Assembly (NCBI GenBank): GCA_023231475.1
Contig: JALJEE010001690.1
Coordinates: 89,045 to 153,044, forward strand
Source of the DNA: Seison nebaliae
Taxonomy: Eukaryota; Rotifera; Pararotatoria; Seisonacea; Seisonidae
DNA: 64,000 bases
Direction: 5' to 3'
Shown here: positions 11,488 through 23,448 of the stretch, one piece after another
Position numbering within the stretch: position 1 is the first letter of the stretch
How the letters are laid out: each line of letters opens with the position of its first letter
Notes under the pieces: model-generated
What the model saw: the letters and a program-made list of their open reading frames with translations, nothing else
Database searches by the model: none
What the model was told of the DNA's origin: nothing
Position numbers and translations under genes: made by a program

Positions 11488-13347
11488 TCATATATAAGAA
11501 GTCGTTATTTTGGAAATTGACGGTCCTTTCTTACAAAAGATATTGAATCTAATTGTTCGATTACACATCATTGAGAGATGACGACGAAACAATTTCCCGC
11601 TCATACAATAAAGGAGAACGTTGACACCATAATTCATGAAGTGTAATACTTCCAAATATTGAGTGATACTAAAAATTTTGATTTCATTCTCTTTCGATAT
11701 CTGTTTCCTCATAAAATACCGAACGAAATAAATCGCCACATAAGGCAAATTGCAGATACAGAATGCTAATGAAACTGTTACCAACATCGATGTAATTCGA
11801 ATACTAGAACGATCCGCAATCGTATTAGTTTTAATTGAATGAGTATTGAAGATATTTGATGAGACCTTGTTAATCCGATTTGTTGTCAGTTGTTCTTCTT
11901 CTTCCTCTTCATCATATGTCAAATCGTTACTATCGAATGATTCAATGCTTCCCAGAGGAGCTGAACAAAATTTTGTTCTTGTTAAATTAGTCTGAAGATC
12001 TTGACGACTTTGACGTTCACTTAACGAAAATTTCTTTGTGTTTTCTGGTACTCGCAATTGACAATGATCATTGAGACATACTGCTGAATATGTTGTGAGT
12101 TTATTTGATTCCATTTTCTTCTTGTTGTTATTTGATGCCAAATTGCTGGTACTTAACAATCGATGATAGATTTTTGTCAATTTCAATCGTTGAACATATC
12201 GATCGGCTAATATATTTGATGTAGAATTATGATTATTAGACGAATTTCCATTCGGTACATGTAAAATATTTTTTGTAGTTGAATAGAATAATCTTTTCTG
12301 TTTATTGTTATGTCGAGTAACGCGAATTATGATCAACGAATTCAATGTACATAACACCAGTAGAGGAACAACTAATGTTAATGTTACATAACAGAATGTA
12401 TACCAAGTGAACATGCTAGTTCCGAAAACTACTGCGGATATTCCACAAAACATTGTTGATGATTGTCTAAATTTTTGAATTTCAGCATTCTTTTGTTGTT
12501 GTTTTAATAAACGATTGATTGTGGTGGTGGTTAGTTCGATCAGAAAATCATTCCATATTAATGAAGATGAATCTGATGCAGATGACGAAGATAAGAGTGC
12601 GGGAGATGAAGACGATACCATTGATATGTTGGTTGATAATGGAATAGCATTAGTAGTTGGAATAAATGTCTCTTTCATTTTGTGAACGTTACTAATTCGT
12701 AGTGTAAACATATAGGGAACAATGGCACAAATAATAATTGAGATTATTACTGAAATACCAGTGATAATACGAGAGATTTTATGAGTGCACCATTTCGATC
12801 GTTTTAAAGGAAAGAAAACGACAATCATTCTTTCCATAGTAAATGCGACAATTAACCAAGACGAGGCAATCCGATTAAAATATCTCAGGAACATAATGGA
12901 TTTACATGCAAATTCGGACGAATCGACCAAGTTCAATCGATTCCAAATTTGGTTTTCAACTTCCATATTCGAGAGTACCATATCCTCCATTCGAGGCGTC
13001 GTACTTAATGTAGTAAAGTCGTATGTTGTATTGAAAAGAGTAAAATACTTTTGCAATTCCGTCAATGTCGATGTGGCTATGGAGTTGGTGGACATGGTGG
13101 ATTGTTGAGTGGCCTCTTTCATTTGATCGAAGATCTTCGCTTTCAACGATACTGTGTCTTCAAAGAAGAGTGTACACAATGCCAATGAATCCACCACAGT
13201 CATCACTATAATATACACATTACTGCTGATTCGTGGAAATGTCTTGGACGTAAATACACAGAGGGAGATGATGTTACCGGTAATGCCAAACGGTATCAGC
13301 GCTAATTCTGCGTAAAATTTAAATTTGTATGCATCAAGCAACGTCAT
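11488..13347 (-). CDS. Rhodopsin-class GPCR, neuropeptide-receptor-like
   Basis: Intronless, 619 aa. Seven hydrophobic segments are visible. TM1 has the GITGNIISL motif (about 22-30) and TM2 has VDSLAL. A Cys precedes TM3, which ends MERMIVVFFPLKR, with Glu-Arg-Met at the DRY position. TM5 has a central Pro. TM6 reads FCICNLPYVAIYF, the FxxCxxPY-like motif. TM7 reads NYGVNVLLYCMSG, which has N and Y but lacks the Pro of NPxxY. A helix 8 with KLFRRH follows. The loop between TM1-2 and TM3 and the second extracellular loop are long and Ser/Thr-rich, as is the third cytoplasmic loop. The pattern fits invertebrate FMRFamide- or TRH-like peptide receptors. The ligand is unknown. Confidence 0.85.
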   Translation of the reverse strand: MTLLDAYKFKFYAELALIPFGITGNIISLCVFTSKTFPRISSNVYIIVMTVVDSLALCTLFFEDTVSLKAKIFDQMKEATQQSTMSTNSIATSTLTELQKYFTLFNTTYDFTTLSTTPRMEDMVLSNMEVENQIWNRLNLVDSSEFACKSIMFLRYFNRIASSWLIVAFTMERMIVVFFPLKRSKWCTHKISRIITGISVIISIIICAIVPYMFTLRISNVHKMKETFIPTTNAIPLSTNISMVSSSSPALLSSSSASDSSSLIWNDFLIELTTTTINRLLKQQQKNAEIQKFRQSSTMFCGISAVVFGTSMFTWYTFCYVTLTLVVPLLVLCTLNSLIIIRVTRHNNKQKRLFYSTTKNILHVPNGNSSNNHNSTSNILADRYVQRLKLTKIYHRLLSTSNLASNNNKKKMESNKLTTYSAVCLNDHCQLRVPENTKKFSLSERQSRQDLQTNLTRTKFCSAPLGSIESFDSNDLTYDEEEEEEQLTTNRINKVSSNIFNTHSIKTNTIADRSSIRITSMLVTVSLAFCICNLPYVAIYFVRYFMRKQISKENEIKIFSITQYLEVLHFMNYGVNVLLYCMSGKLFRRHLSMMCNRTIRFNIFCKKGPSISKITTSYI

Positions 13348-16300
13348 TTCAATTGAGTAAATGGAATTCTTTTTAAAATCATTTTTCTAATTCAATCATT
13401 CTGGAGATATGCATCTGGACAGATAAAGAAAGAAGTAGAAGAAGGGACATATCTTAAATTTTATCCACTCTTTCAACGAATCACCATATTAATATTTCCA
13501 ATTATTATTCTCCGCTTCGACAAATAACAATGTGTCTCATAACTAGAGAGAATGTTGATAGAATGATAATTTAGAAAAAACAATTTGGAAGATGCACTAA
13601 AATATTATTTTTTTGACATCTATTCCTCTTCCGATCAGCTACCACCGGTATGGTATGAAAAGAAGACAAGGAAATTTTGTCTACTGAATTGAATATGATT
13701 AAAAAAATGAAATTTTCATGCAGAAAATTTTAATAAATTTATAATTAGATGAATGACTGCTCTTCTTATTCGTTGTCTGCTAACGAGAAAGTGAACTACA
13801 ATTCTTTTAAAAATAGTAAAAAAAAAGAAAATAGCTGTCTTTATTGGGATATCATATCGTTGTGAAAGAAGAGTTGTTTCTTTCTTTAAAAGATTTTCAT
13901 AAAATTAAAGAGGAAAATCATTTTGTTAAATAAAATTCTCATCAAAATTGTGAATATGTATGTCATAGAAGTGCCTTATGATTTCTTCCATCGATCATTA
14001 AAAGGCAAACATAAGAGAAATTTTCTTTGTCCCATTCTTTCAATTATTCTGATCGTCTATTCTTTTGGCATAAATGCTCTCCCATTCTCCATAAGAGGAA
14101 ACAACATTTTTTTCCTAATATCAAACATTACGTCACCTTCTTATTTTCTTTTTTTCGTGTGTTGTAATAAACTTGAATCTGATTATTCTCTTTAATATTA
14201 TATAATTTGTGAGACAACATCTACTGAATAAATATGAAAATTACCACAATTGAGACAGAAAGAACGATAAAATGTCTTTACTGATTCTTTTGTAGTATTG
14301 ACTTAATCTCTCGCCAAATGACTTTCCCATACGATTGGAGAATAGTCGTTCGGTTGAATCGATATTTTATGAATTAGGGACGGATAAACACAAAAAGAAA
14401 AATGATGGATGACGTATCAAAGAAATTAACATGGGATTAACTCAGAAAGAATTCTGACAATTAGTGTCCGAAAAAACTTTATTTCCCTTTATTATGTTGA
14501 ACTTTATTTTGTTGAATTATTCAACTTACAATAATTGTTAATTCCATTATTTTAGTCATGTATAAGTTTTGTAAAAGTTTTGTTGTCTACTACAATTTGA
14601 ATGTGAAAGTTTCTCCATTGAAAACGATGACAGATATAATCAGTACCACAACTTGAGAAGATTGAATTATAAATAATTGTCCAATGAATGCACGAAATTG
14701 AGTTAAATCATTGACACTTTTGACGTACTGACAAAATGTGAAAGAATCGAATAAATATTAGAGAACTGACTATGATTCAGTGGAAAGAAGATGAACATAA
14801 GAAAGGAATGTTTGAGAGGACAGGAATTCTAATGAAAAAGAGAAACAATCATCATCGAATTTTAATCGAAGAAACTGATTAGAAGGAAATATTTTCATGA
14901 TTAACTTACATGGATGATGATTAAAGGAAAAACGAATTGGCAAAAACGCCAAATACTAACTTGGCTAAAAGGAAATGAAAAGAAGAAATGAAAAGTATAA
15001 AATATTCGTTGGTGGAGAAGAAAGAAAATGAAATTGTATTTATTCTCCTTTCTTCTTCATTAAACCAGGATACTATAATTCATTGTTAAATTGAATCAGA
15101 ATAATTGAAATATTTGATTACGAGCGAAAGCACTTGATGATGAAAATGATGGATTTACTCCAATCTTATAAGTAAAAATGGAAAAAAAGGTATATCTTTC
15201 CTGAAATTTGAAGGAAAAGAATTCGAAGAGAATTCTTTTATATAACCTTAATGGAAAATGAAGTCTTAGTTTCCTTTCATCGAAGCCTTTGTTGGACCAT
15301 TATATGCATTTAGTCGATTACCATACACTCCAATATCTATTCAATGCTACGGGAATATAATTTGACGATATGACGATAATTGTGATTATTTCGATCTTTT
15401 CATAACGAGAACTATTTATTAGATAAATACATTAGAAGAAGACTTTATATAATATTATGGAATCACCACTATTTTTGCCTTTTCCGTCATCAAATTCAAG
15501 AAGAGTTCTTTATTACTCGTCCTTTATCGTCATCAAAATACAAAATTTTTTCTGAAATTTGTCAAATATAGTTGAAAAAAATTGGGAAGTGGTTGAAACA
15601 TTAGGATGGAGAATGGGGTTTAGCAGAATAAAACGATAAATTATCAATCTTTCTATGGTTAGAGGAACTTGTAAAATCTCTACAATTATTATAATGTTGA
15701 TAATATTGTGAGACATATCTCCATTCTCCATATATGGTGCTATCTATGAATTTGTTGAACGAGCAAATTCCTGATAGTTTACTTCATTTTTGCGACATGT
15801 ATAAAATAATATTTAATAAGATTTGCATTAATTGGAATGACTGTTGTTCTCAACTAATTTATAATTTTCATAGTTTATTAGGATATTGGCAGTAAAAGAC
15901 TAAATTACTCCACGATTACATAATCAAAAGACTCCGTTGGATAGAGAAATTATTATTCGATTATTTTATTCGTATATACGAATTTTTATACATTTGTCGA
16001 AAATCAAATAATTGAACAATTATCATTAATTAGATGAAGATTAATGATATTAAATTTCAGTAAAATATTAAACAAGTGTCAATTCACTAACTGTTCAATT
16101 CATTAAATGTCAAGAGATTAACTTTCTTTTACTATCCATATTATGTATTACTACTATTAGTAATAATAAGTGGTAGTTAGAATGAGTCAGTTGGTGGTGG
16201 TTTAAAATAACACAAGAAATATTATTTCATCTATAATTCTGACTGAACACGAGATGATCAATTACTAACAAACACATAAGGAAGATATTTATTTGTTCTA

Positions 16301-18548
16301 TTATTTGTTATATATTTGGAGAGCAGACTGAAATTGAGACTGCACCATCCTTCAAATATTTGTTCCTCTTGCATAGTAGTCGAAATGTTGAATAGGTTGT
16401 TAATTCATATACCAAACCGACAATTCAAGTAAATGATAACGATGAAAATTCTATTTCTGTTGACCAAGCCTCTAAAATTCCCTTCACTTAACAAACCTAC
16501 GCATTTAAATGATGAGAAAAATAAAATTTTATTATCTTCAATCATCTCGATTTGATTGATGGATTAAACGGTGTCGTACTCCTTATTCTCTGTGATATAT
16601 AGCCAATCACCAGAATGTTTCATCTGAATATAACATGATGATATTTGAGGGTATAATACGGCAACTAGTATTTGTATGATATCTCTAAAATTAATGATCT
16701 TCAAACGTAACTTCGTCAAAATAAGTGTTTTGATGGCTTGTTGTTCTTGCTGTTGTTGTTCTTTTTTTCTTGCTCTCAATAATTGGAATAACGTTTAGTA
16801 ATTTTCATTGCAACAGAATAAGAAGAATGTCATATACTAAAATGCAAATTGAATAGAAACAAAAGAGAATGTAAGTAAATGCATTGAAGTGTCATTAGAT
16901 CATCATGCTTGCTATTCTCCTTATTCTGGATTCATTCTCTTTCGTCCATCGAAATGAATTGGTCGACTCATTCTTCTTACTTTCACAAGTCGCAACATCG
17001 TCATCATAATTATGATCTTATATAAGAACCATTCAAGATGTTCTTTTTTCATTATCTAGAAACTTACAAAGTTGTTAGAAATTCTCTTCTTTCCCATATA
17101 CTTCATATTATGTCAGACAATATGGTTTGAATGAAGATGCAACCATTTACAAATCGGTTCACCTGACATCTTACCGGTTCATTATATCGATGTACATTTA
17201 TTGGACGGCATTCTGCACGATGAACTTAAAACTTCAGACAAATATTTAAAATTTAATATTTAATATTCTTCTTTCTTCAATCGTAGTGATTAGTAGAAGA
17301 AACTTGTCTTTTCATTGTCTCAACTCCACCATCAACTTCATCGACACTGATAATGAGAAAAAAGATTAACATTAGTTTTTTTTATTCATTCTTAATCTGG
17401 TAAAATCCTTTCCTTCAACCATATACTACTACGATTACCTTTCGAACATTGATAGGGAACGTTCGGTAACTATAACCTCGAGAAACGAAGGAAAATAAAG
17501 TGATGAGAATGTATGGTAATTTCATTATTACTTGGAGAAAAAACCAAATTATGATCTTATGATAATGGTAATAATTAATCATATTAAATTAAAGAATATA
17601 CAAAAAGGAAATATATGAATTTTCCTATCCTGTCTATTCAGAATTTATCAAATATGCAACTTTTTATGAAGAATTAACTTTCTTTGACAGAATAAAGTAC
17701 GACCGAAACTGCATGCATTTTCTTTGACACAATACCAACACATCGAATATATATACAATGCACAATATACGATTGGAAGAAACACTAAACGAATGATCGG
17801 TATATGTACGTGGACAGATATGGAAAATAAAAGGGTGAGAATATGAAGATTTTTTTAGGGAAATCAATACCAATTTATCTCGTTTTATGAATAAATCTGC
17901 ATCTAGTCAACACAGCAGGAAGTGAAAGGATAAAATAATTCCTCTTGAATTTCTTCTTTCATCGATCAGATAAAACTATAAACATCATCGACTTCAATAG
18001 GATTTTGTTAGTTATTTCCCTTCAATTAATTGGATTCGATGCAGATATATTTATTGAGAATCTTATTTTCCTATTCTACCATCTATTATTCTACTCAATA
18101 ATATTCCGTGTATTATGTTGTTCTTTTCCTCTATACAATTGCTTATGAAATTATTAATGAAATCTGTTCCTTCTTTCCGACTCATAATGAATCTGATATT
18201 TCACTTTTAATATTGTTAATGAAAATTCATAAGAAATTTATTAGTTCACTTTTCCGCTCTACCTGGAAAGTTCGTTATATCATTTATTAACTAATGCTAA
18301 CTATGATTAGACTGATAAGAATAGACTTTTTCTGCACTCTTGGAAAGCGTGGAGACATTGTAAAAAAAATTTTTTTTGCGGTAATGTCATGAAAAGAAGA
18401 AATGATGGAGAAGTAGAAGAAGATGGTTTTTTTAATCATAATATAATAATAATAATAACTGAAAAATTGAACATCGGAATAAACGAATAACGGAAATGAA
18501 TAAAGAAATGAAGAGAATGGTGAAAGATGGAAAGAAAATTTGTGAAAG
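13348..18548. other. 5.2-kb interval without a supportable gene
   Basis: I read both strands. Short ORFs in it are AT-driven and carry no motif. The minus-strand ORF ending at 16564 has a poly-Gln stretch and a more protein-like tail (SSCYIQMKHSGDWLYIT), but I could not link it to other exons. It likely contains the upstream regulatory DNA and any 5' untranslated exons of the GPCR. Confidence 0.35.
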
Positions 18549-20135
18549 TTATAATTCAAAATTCTCCTCAATGTAATCGAATGAGTTGTTCAAATGAGTA
18601 GATATCGATTCACTCAATGATTCCACATCCGTATAAGAAGTTTCCTCTGCGTTAAAAATGCGGCATAGTAATCGCATTATCTCATCCCTAAACAAATTAC
18701 ATTTATCTTTCAACTTCTTATCATTCCCGAGGAATCCCCAGGCGAGAGCGGGAGATATATGTTCGCTGACATCGTAGAAATGTGACATGAAACTTTCACT
18801 ATATCTTAGACGACATCGTTTCGTTTTCAATGCTGACCAAACTATCGTAAAAATGGTATTTCTTTTGAATGATTCTCCCAACCAATTATTATTCATGACC
18901 GTTTCAAGAGAGGATGGTGGTGATGATAGATCTTCGAACGCGTCCAACAAAACGAAATCGAAAACTATATCGAAAAAACAAATTTCCATCACATTTCTAG
19001 ATGAAAGTTCTTCTGTTATTATCGGGAGATTACTATGACGATTCGTATATTCAATAATCTCTGTGAATTTGTTGATGAAACTTTCGGCATTTCCACGAGC
19101 TTGTTTCATTACATAAACTAAAAGTCGTCTACTTCTCTCCTCAATCGTCTTCTTTAAATCAATATTCATATCAAATAAAAGTTCAAAAGCATTGCGAATA
19201 CAATACAATTTCACATTGTAATCAATTTCCGATTCACATTTCAACAATTTCCATCGTTGCTTCTTTCTCACATGTACTTGACCCAAAAGAACTTCTTTCA
19301 TACCTTCCTCATAAAATGCACGATCATTCGATTTCGAATTATCTATCTGAATATTTTGATTCACTTGATCGACGTCCAAATTGAATTCACATGTTGTACT
19401 ATAGAAACTGTCATCGTCTCGTATATCATCAGGAATAACATCACTAAAATGTGATCCAGCCACAGAGTAGGAACTACGAGATTTGAATGATAATGGTCCT
19501 CGACTCGCCATTGATCTCGATTTCTTCGGTTTCATTTCCATAATCAATTTATTCATATCTTTCTCCTGATGTGTTGCCGGTCCTAAAGGAACAACTGGTT
19601 TAATTGATAAATCATCTTTGATTGTTGTCAGTTGTTTAATACGTTCTCTAATTTCAGTACGTCTCGCTTGGCTCTTTCGATTCTTCTCGAGATATTCTTG
19701 AATATATTGTAACGCTTTCGAATTCTTTTCCAATTCGATTTCACAATCATTCGATAACGTTTTCGTCTTCTCCAACAAATATTGTAATCGATGAGTCATC
19801 GACGCTAAATTGGCGTCAGGTAATGGAATTTTCTTTTCACCATCTACACTATCATCCTCATTATCGAGATCTAATTTCTCTTCAATCATTACCAATGCTT
19901 CCACCCAACAATCCATAGCCATCTGGAGATAATTGACACCTTTCTCCATCAACGTTTTGGAGCAATCTAATTTGTTTGAATCAAGATCCGTGTCAAACGC
20001 TTCCAAAAATTGATCATTATCTTGATATTTCTTTCGATTAAAAAATACCGTTGCAACACCAATTAACGCTGCACTGCCAACGATAGGAATGATGATCTTT
20101 AACGTCCTTAAAGGAATTTGAATTATCATCATCAA
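18549..20135 (-). CDS. MIGA: Mitoguardin (FAM73/MIGA)
   Basis: Single exon, 528 aa. The N-terminal hydrophobic anchor (about residues 12-31, IIIPIVGSAALIGVATVFF) fits outer-mitochondrial-membrane targeting. A helical linker with SKALQYIQEYLEKN follows. The C-terminal half is collinear with mitoguardins: AFYEEGMKEVLLGQV, then CFFDIVFDFVLLDAFEDLSSPPSS, NNNWLGESFKRN, SHFYDVSEHISPALAWGFLG. Family knowledge: MIGA proteins sit on mitochondria, promote fusion and lipid handling, and bind ER VAP proteins through a FFAT motif. A candidate phospho-FFAT, DDDSFYSTTCEF, is seen in the linker (about residues 237-248). The first three residues are Met-Met-Met; I took the outermost. Confidence 0.95.
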   Translation of the reverse strand: MMMIIQIPLRTLKIIIPIVGSAALIGVATVFFNRKKYQDNDQFLEAFDTDLDSNKLDCSKTLMEKGVNYLQMAMDCWVEALVMIEEKLDLDNEDDSVDGEKKIPLPDANLASMTHRLQYLLEKTKTLSNDCEIELEKNSKALQYIQEYLEKNRKSQARRTEIRERIKQLTTIKDDLSIKPVVPLGPATHQEKDMNKLIMEMKPKKSRSMASRGPLSFKSRSSYSVAGSHFSDVIPDDIRDDDSFYSTTCEFNLDVDQVNQNIQIDNSKSNDRAFYEEGMKEVLLGQVHVRKKQRWKLLKCESEIDYNVKLYCIRNAFELLFDMNIDLKKTIEERSRRLLVYVMKQARGNAESFINKFTEIIEYTNRHSNLPIITEELSSRNVMEICFFDIVFDFVLLDAFEDLSSPPSSLETVMNNNWLGESFKRNTIFTIVWSALKTKRCRLRYSESFMSHFYDVSEHISPALAWGFLGNDKKLKDKCNLFRDEIMRLLCRIFNAEETSYTDVESLSESISTHLNNSFDYIEENFEL

Positions 20136-20725
20136 TTCCTTCTACTTCCTAACCACGAGATAATCCCAACCACTTTTCCCGATAACGAAATTTATCACCA
20201 ATTGCAAATATCAATTAAGCTAAATATTAATCTTCCAAAAAATTCAAATATTTCTTTTTTCTTCTAAAAAAAATTGTCGGATTTATCTCCTTTCTTCAGC
20301 CTTTCACAACCAGCTCTTTACTACTAATGATAAGAAGTCTTCACTAACTGATAATACCAATATAGAACGAGTAGAATTATGTGAATTGAATAAAGAATCT
20401 TAAAACTTCAAAAAAGGTTAAGTAACACTAACAAGTAAGAACAAGAATTGATGAAATATAATAATTCGAATATCTTTTCTTTTCATGGAAATTTCTCATT
20501 CATATTTATACTATTCCACTACAATGTTTCATTAGAACAATATGGGAAGTGATCTAGCGCAAAAATATTTGCAAATTTCGTTGGAAAAATTGATCAGAAT
20601 CTCTTATTTTTATTTTTAAAAACTTTAATTGAGAAAAAAAAATGAAAAATTAAAATTATATGATTAATACCGTATTAACATACTAATCATTATAATGGGT
20701 AATATGGTAATAAAACATGATTCTT
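20136..20725. other. Intergenic
   Basis: Lies between the mitoguardin start and the protease stop, both on the minus strand. AT-rich, nothing coding seen. Confidence 0.4.
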
Positions 20726-22600
20726 TTATAAATAATTGGTTATTATTTGGAGATGATGTGAATCAAAATTTTGAATTGTAGTTAATATCCATGATAGATG
20801 GTCCGATGCAGTTGCATGGACTGAAGGAAGAGTACAATCGGAACTAAAACCATAACTGACTATTCCATAAAGTGTAAATCTTTCTTCATATTTGTAGACG
20901 GGCCCTCCACTATCACCCTGGCATGGTTGATTGGCGTCAGAATTACTCGTAGTACAGAAACCGGATAATGCTTCAACTTCCGTCAAATAACATTGTTCAT
21001 TTTCTCCGATGGTTAACTCGGATCGGCGTAAGTAAGTTGACAGTCCTTCATCTAATACATGAAAATTAACCTCATGCGAGAAGTAAAAAAAACCTGAAAT
21101 ATATTCTCCCCAACCAGCTAGATATACAGTATCATTAACCTGTGGTCGATAAGTACCGACACACACAGGTTGAACATATTCACTAAATACTATTGATTCA
21201 TTCAATCTTATCAAAGCAATATCATGAAGAATTTGATAGCTTGTTGAATTATAATTAGGATGCTGATAAAATATTATTTAGAAGGAAAATTTCATTAATG
21301 ACTAAAACATTAAAGACTCCGGTGATGCCTAATTGGAATTCTCCTTCATCTTTTATATCTAGTCGAGTATTTCCCATAATAATCTGTGTCAAGTTTATGT
21401 TTTCACTTTAAGCATTATAATTATAAAGATTATTGGAGATTAAATAATAAATACTAAGTGATTCCCTTTGTGCAATGACCTGCCGTCAATATCCAATTCT
21501 TGTGTATAATACTCCCTCCACATGTAAAAATATTCTGTTTACCAATAACTTTTATTAGCACAATAAACGGAATGACATTTTCTTCCACAATCTCCCCGCC
21601 AATAACTTTACTAGATTTCCCGCATTCTTCTATTTTATCTAATACATATTTCAAACTTAAAATAAAACCAATTTATAATTACACTAACTATTCAATTTAC
21701 AAATTATTTTGTTGTGTTTAAAAAATTATTTAAAAATTATCGTAGAACAATTATCGGTGATCCAATAATTATTGGATCGTAAGATTGGAACAAGAATCGT
21801 AGATTATAATAAACCTAACTTGGGAATATTTCATTATTCGTGCCAGTTTCCTGTGTTTGATTAACTCCTTTATAGATAAACAAATTCATGTGAACACAAT
21901 TATTGCACACACTAACTGAATGTTAAAGTAGAAGATAATGACTCGACTTTTTTCAAATTTATTCTAAATGTTAAATAAAATGTTAACTTCTGAAAATTTC
22001 CGTTGAAGACGAAGTTTCTTCAATATTAGAAATTTCGGTTGTTGATAATGTTGAAGTAACATATTTTCTACAACATTAATGATTACTGCTTTATAAAGTA
22101 ACAAAAATTGAACTTGGTTGTAATTTCCGTCTTGAGTAATCTTTGAAAAAATAATATCTCTATATATAATCAATATATATTGATTAAAAATTAACTTTTT
22201 GGTAGTTGCTTTATTAGAATAATCAATTAAAGGTTTTTCCGAAGTTTCTCTGATTACTGGATTTGAGATACTGGAAATTATACCTAACAAGTGAAAAACA
22301 TTATTTTCATATTGACAACTTCCTAATCATTAATAACCAGAATTTTCTGAAGAAACGGTCTCAGATCCATTACCTGTAAATTTGGACCCCAAAAATAGTT
22401 GAAAATTATCAGCGAAAAATTTTTAATAAATTAAAGAGATGTACCTGATAATGTGAAAACAACTCCAATGATAACTCCGATTATTATTATAGAGATCGCC
22501 GAAACTATTATTTGGAATAAACTAACAACGAAAGAATCAATAACAACATAATTAGGGTTTAATTAGGTAACATTTGGGTTCTTCGTTTATACTTGTTCAT
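20726..22600 (-). CDS. Type II transmembrane serine protease, chymotrypsin fold
   Basis: N-terminal exons 22600-22572, 22521-22445, 22373-22338 and from 22283 give MNKYKRRTQ, a hydrophobic span (about residues 10-35) and an NGSETVSS linker. A stem region follows to about 21966; it may be SEA-like, but that is weak. A Cys-containing exon near 21932-21823 (SVCNNCVHMN) is likely, but I could not make its phase join both neighbours. The protease exons are 21655-21455 (CGKSSK, cleavage before VIGG, LTAGHC), 21405-21309, 21262-21094 (LHDIALIRL, AGWG) and 21051-20726 (CQGDSGGPV). The His-Asp-Ser triad is complete, so it should be active after zymogen cleavage. The S1-pocket position before PCQGDSGG is Gln, not the Asp of trypsin. 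Topology and cleavage site fit a membrane-bound zymogen. Confidence 0.82.
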
Positions 22601-23145
22601 TGTTAGAAAATTAGTTTGAAATTTCTAACGATATGTAAAGGATTGTGCAATTCTTAACGGTTTAGATGACGTCAATGATAATGTGTGATTTTCTTTTCGA
22701 AGCTAACATTGATCAAATTAATGATACCTAATTACATCAAGGATACGACCAATTAAGGGAAAATATTCATTAATATGTACAATTTCTATTAGAATATTGG
22801 ATAAGCCTTTCTTGACATATTTTCTTCCTTGACACCTAGGGGGTCCAAGAATTTATCGAGAATAAATTTTGATAAAACCAAATTTATTCAAAATAAACCG
22901 GGATATACTCAAAAAAATTGTAAATTTTATATTAATTTCGATTTATCTATGATGTTGGAAGGTTTGATGAAACCGAATTTATTCGAATTAAAACTAGATA
23001 TATTCAAAAAAAACTCTAAATTATTTCATATTTATTTCGATTTGTCCATAATGGATCCTATCGATAATTTTTGATAAAATATGTTACTGTCGATAATTTT
23101 CATTAATCATCCTATAAGCTTTAATTCTTTCTTGAATTTTTCAAT
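22601..23145. other. Intergenic with diverged tandem duplication
   Basis: Promoter side of the membrane protease. It contains the two-copy repeat listed separately. An 81-codon plus-strand ORF spans that repeat and is probably a by-product of it. Confidence 0.4.
22870..23062. repeat. Two diverged copies of a unit of about 95 nt
   Basis: The block starting AAACCAAATTTATTC (about 22874) recurs as AAACCGAATTTATTCG (about 22970). In both copies ATTTCGATTT follows about 60-75 nt later. The spacing is about 95 nt, not a multiple of three, which argues against a coding repeat. Confidence 0.5.
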
Positions 23146-23448
23146 ATGAATAATGTGGATTTGTTAAAAATGACTTTATCAGCCGCGAATATGCGAAATT
23201 TTTCACATCGCCGTTCTCAACAGGTAAATAGAGAAGCGGTATCAGAAGAGTTGATAATCACCGATACAGAATCGAATGCTTTGCTTGCCGAAGAGATTTT
23301 TCCAGATTCTGAAGAATATGTCAATGCGACATCGGAAAGGTTTTTTGAAGAATCGGATTATCTAGATGAGACACGAATCAAAGTTTTATTTTACTTCTCA
23401 GTCGATCCAGCCCACTATCGACTTAATAATCGACCACTATCAAAGTAG
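23146..23448 (+). CDS. Hypothetical 100-aa acidic protein
   Basis: A single ORF of 100 codons begins MNNVDLLKMTLSAANMRNF and ends with a Tyr-Arg-Leu-Asn-Asn-Arg-Pro tail. Its amino-acid mix is less AT-driven than shadow ORFs nearby, with an even spread of Glu, Asp, Arg and Thr. There is no signal peptide, membrane span or known motif. It could be a small gene, an exon of an unresolved gene, or chance. Confidence 0.3.
   Translation: MNNVDLLKMTLSAANMRNFSHRRSQQVNREAVSEELIITDTESNALLAEEIFPDSEEYVNATSERFFEESDYLDETRIKVLFYFSVDPAHYRLNNRPLSK

Noticed and set aside
16564-16779. Poly-Gln containing minus-strand ORF
   Set aside because: Part looks protein-like, but I found no partner exon, start context or motif.
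22829-23074. 81-codon plus-strand ORF
   Set aside because: It spans the two-copy AT-rich repeat and shows repeat-driven composition.
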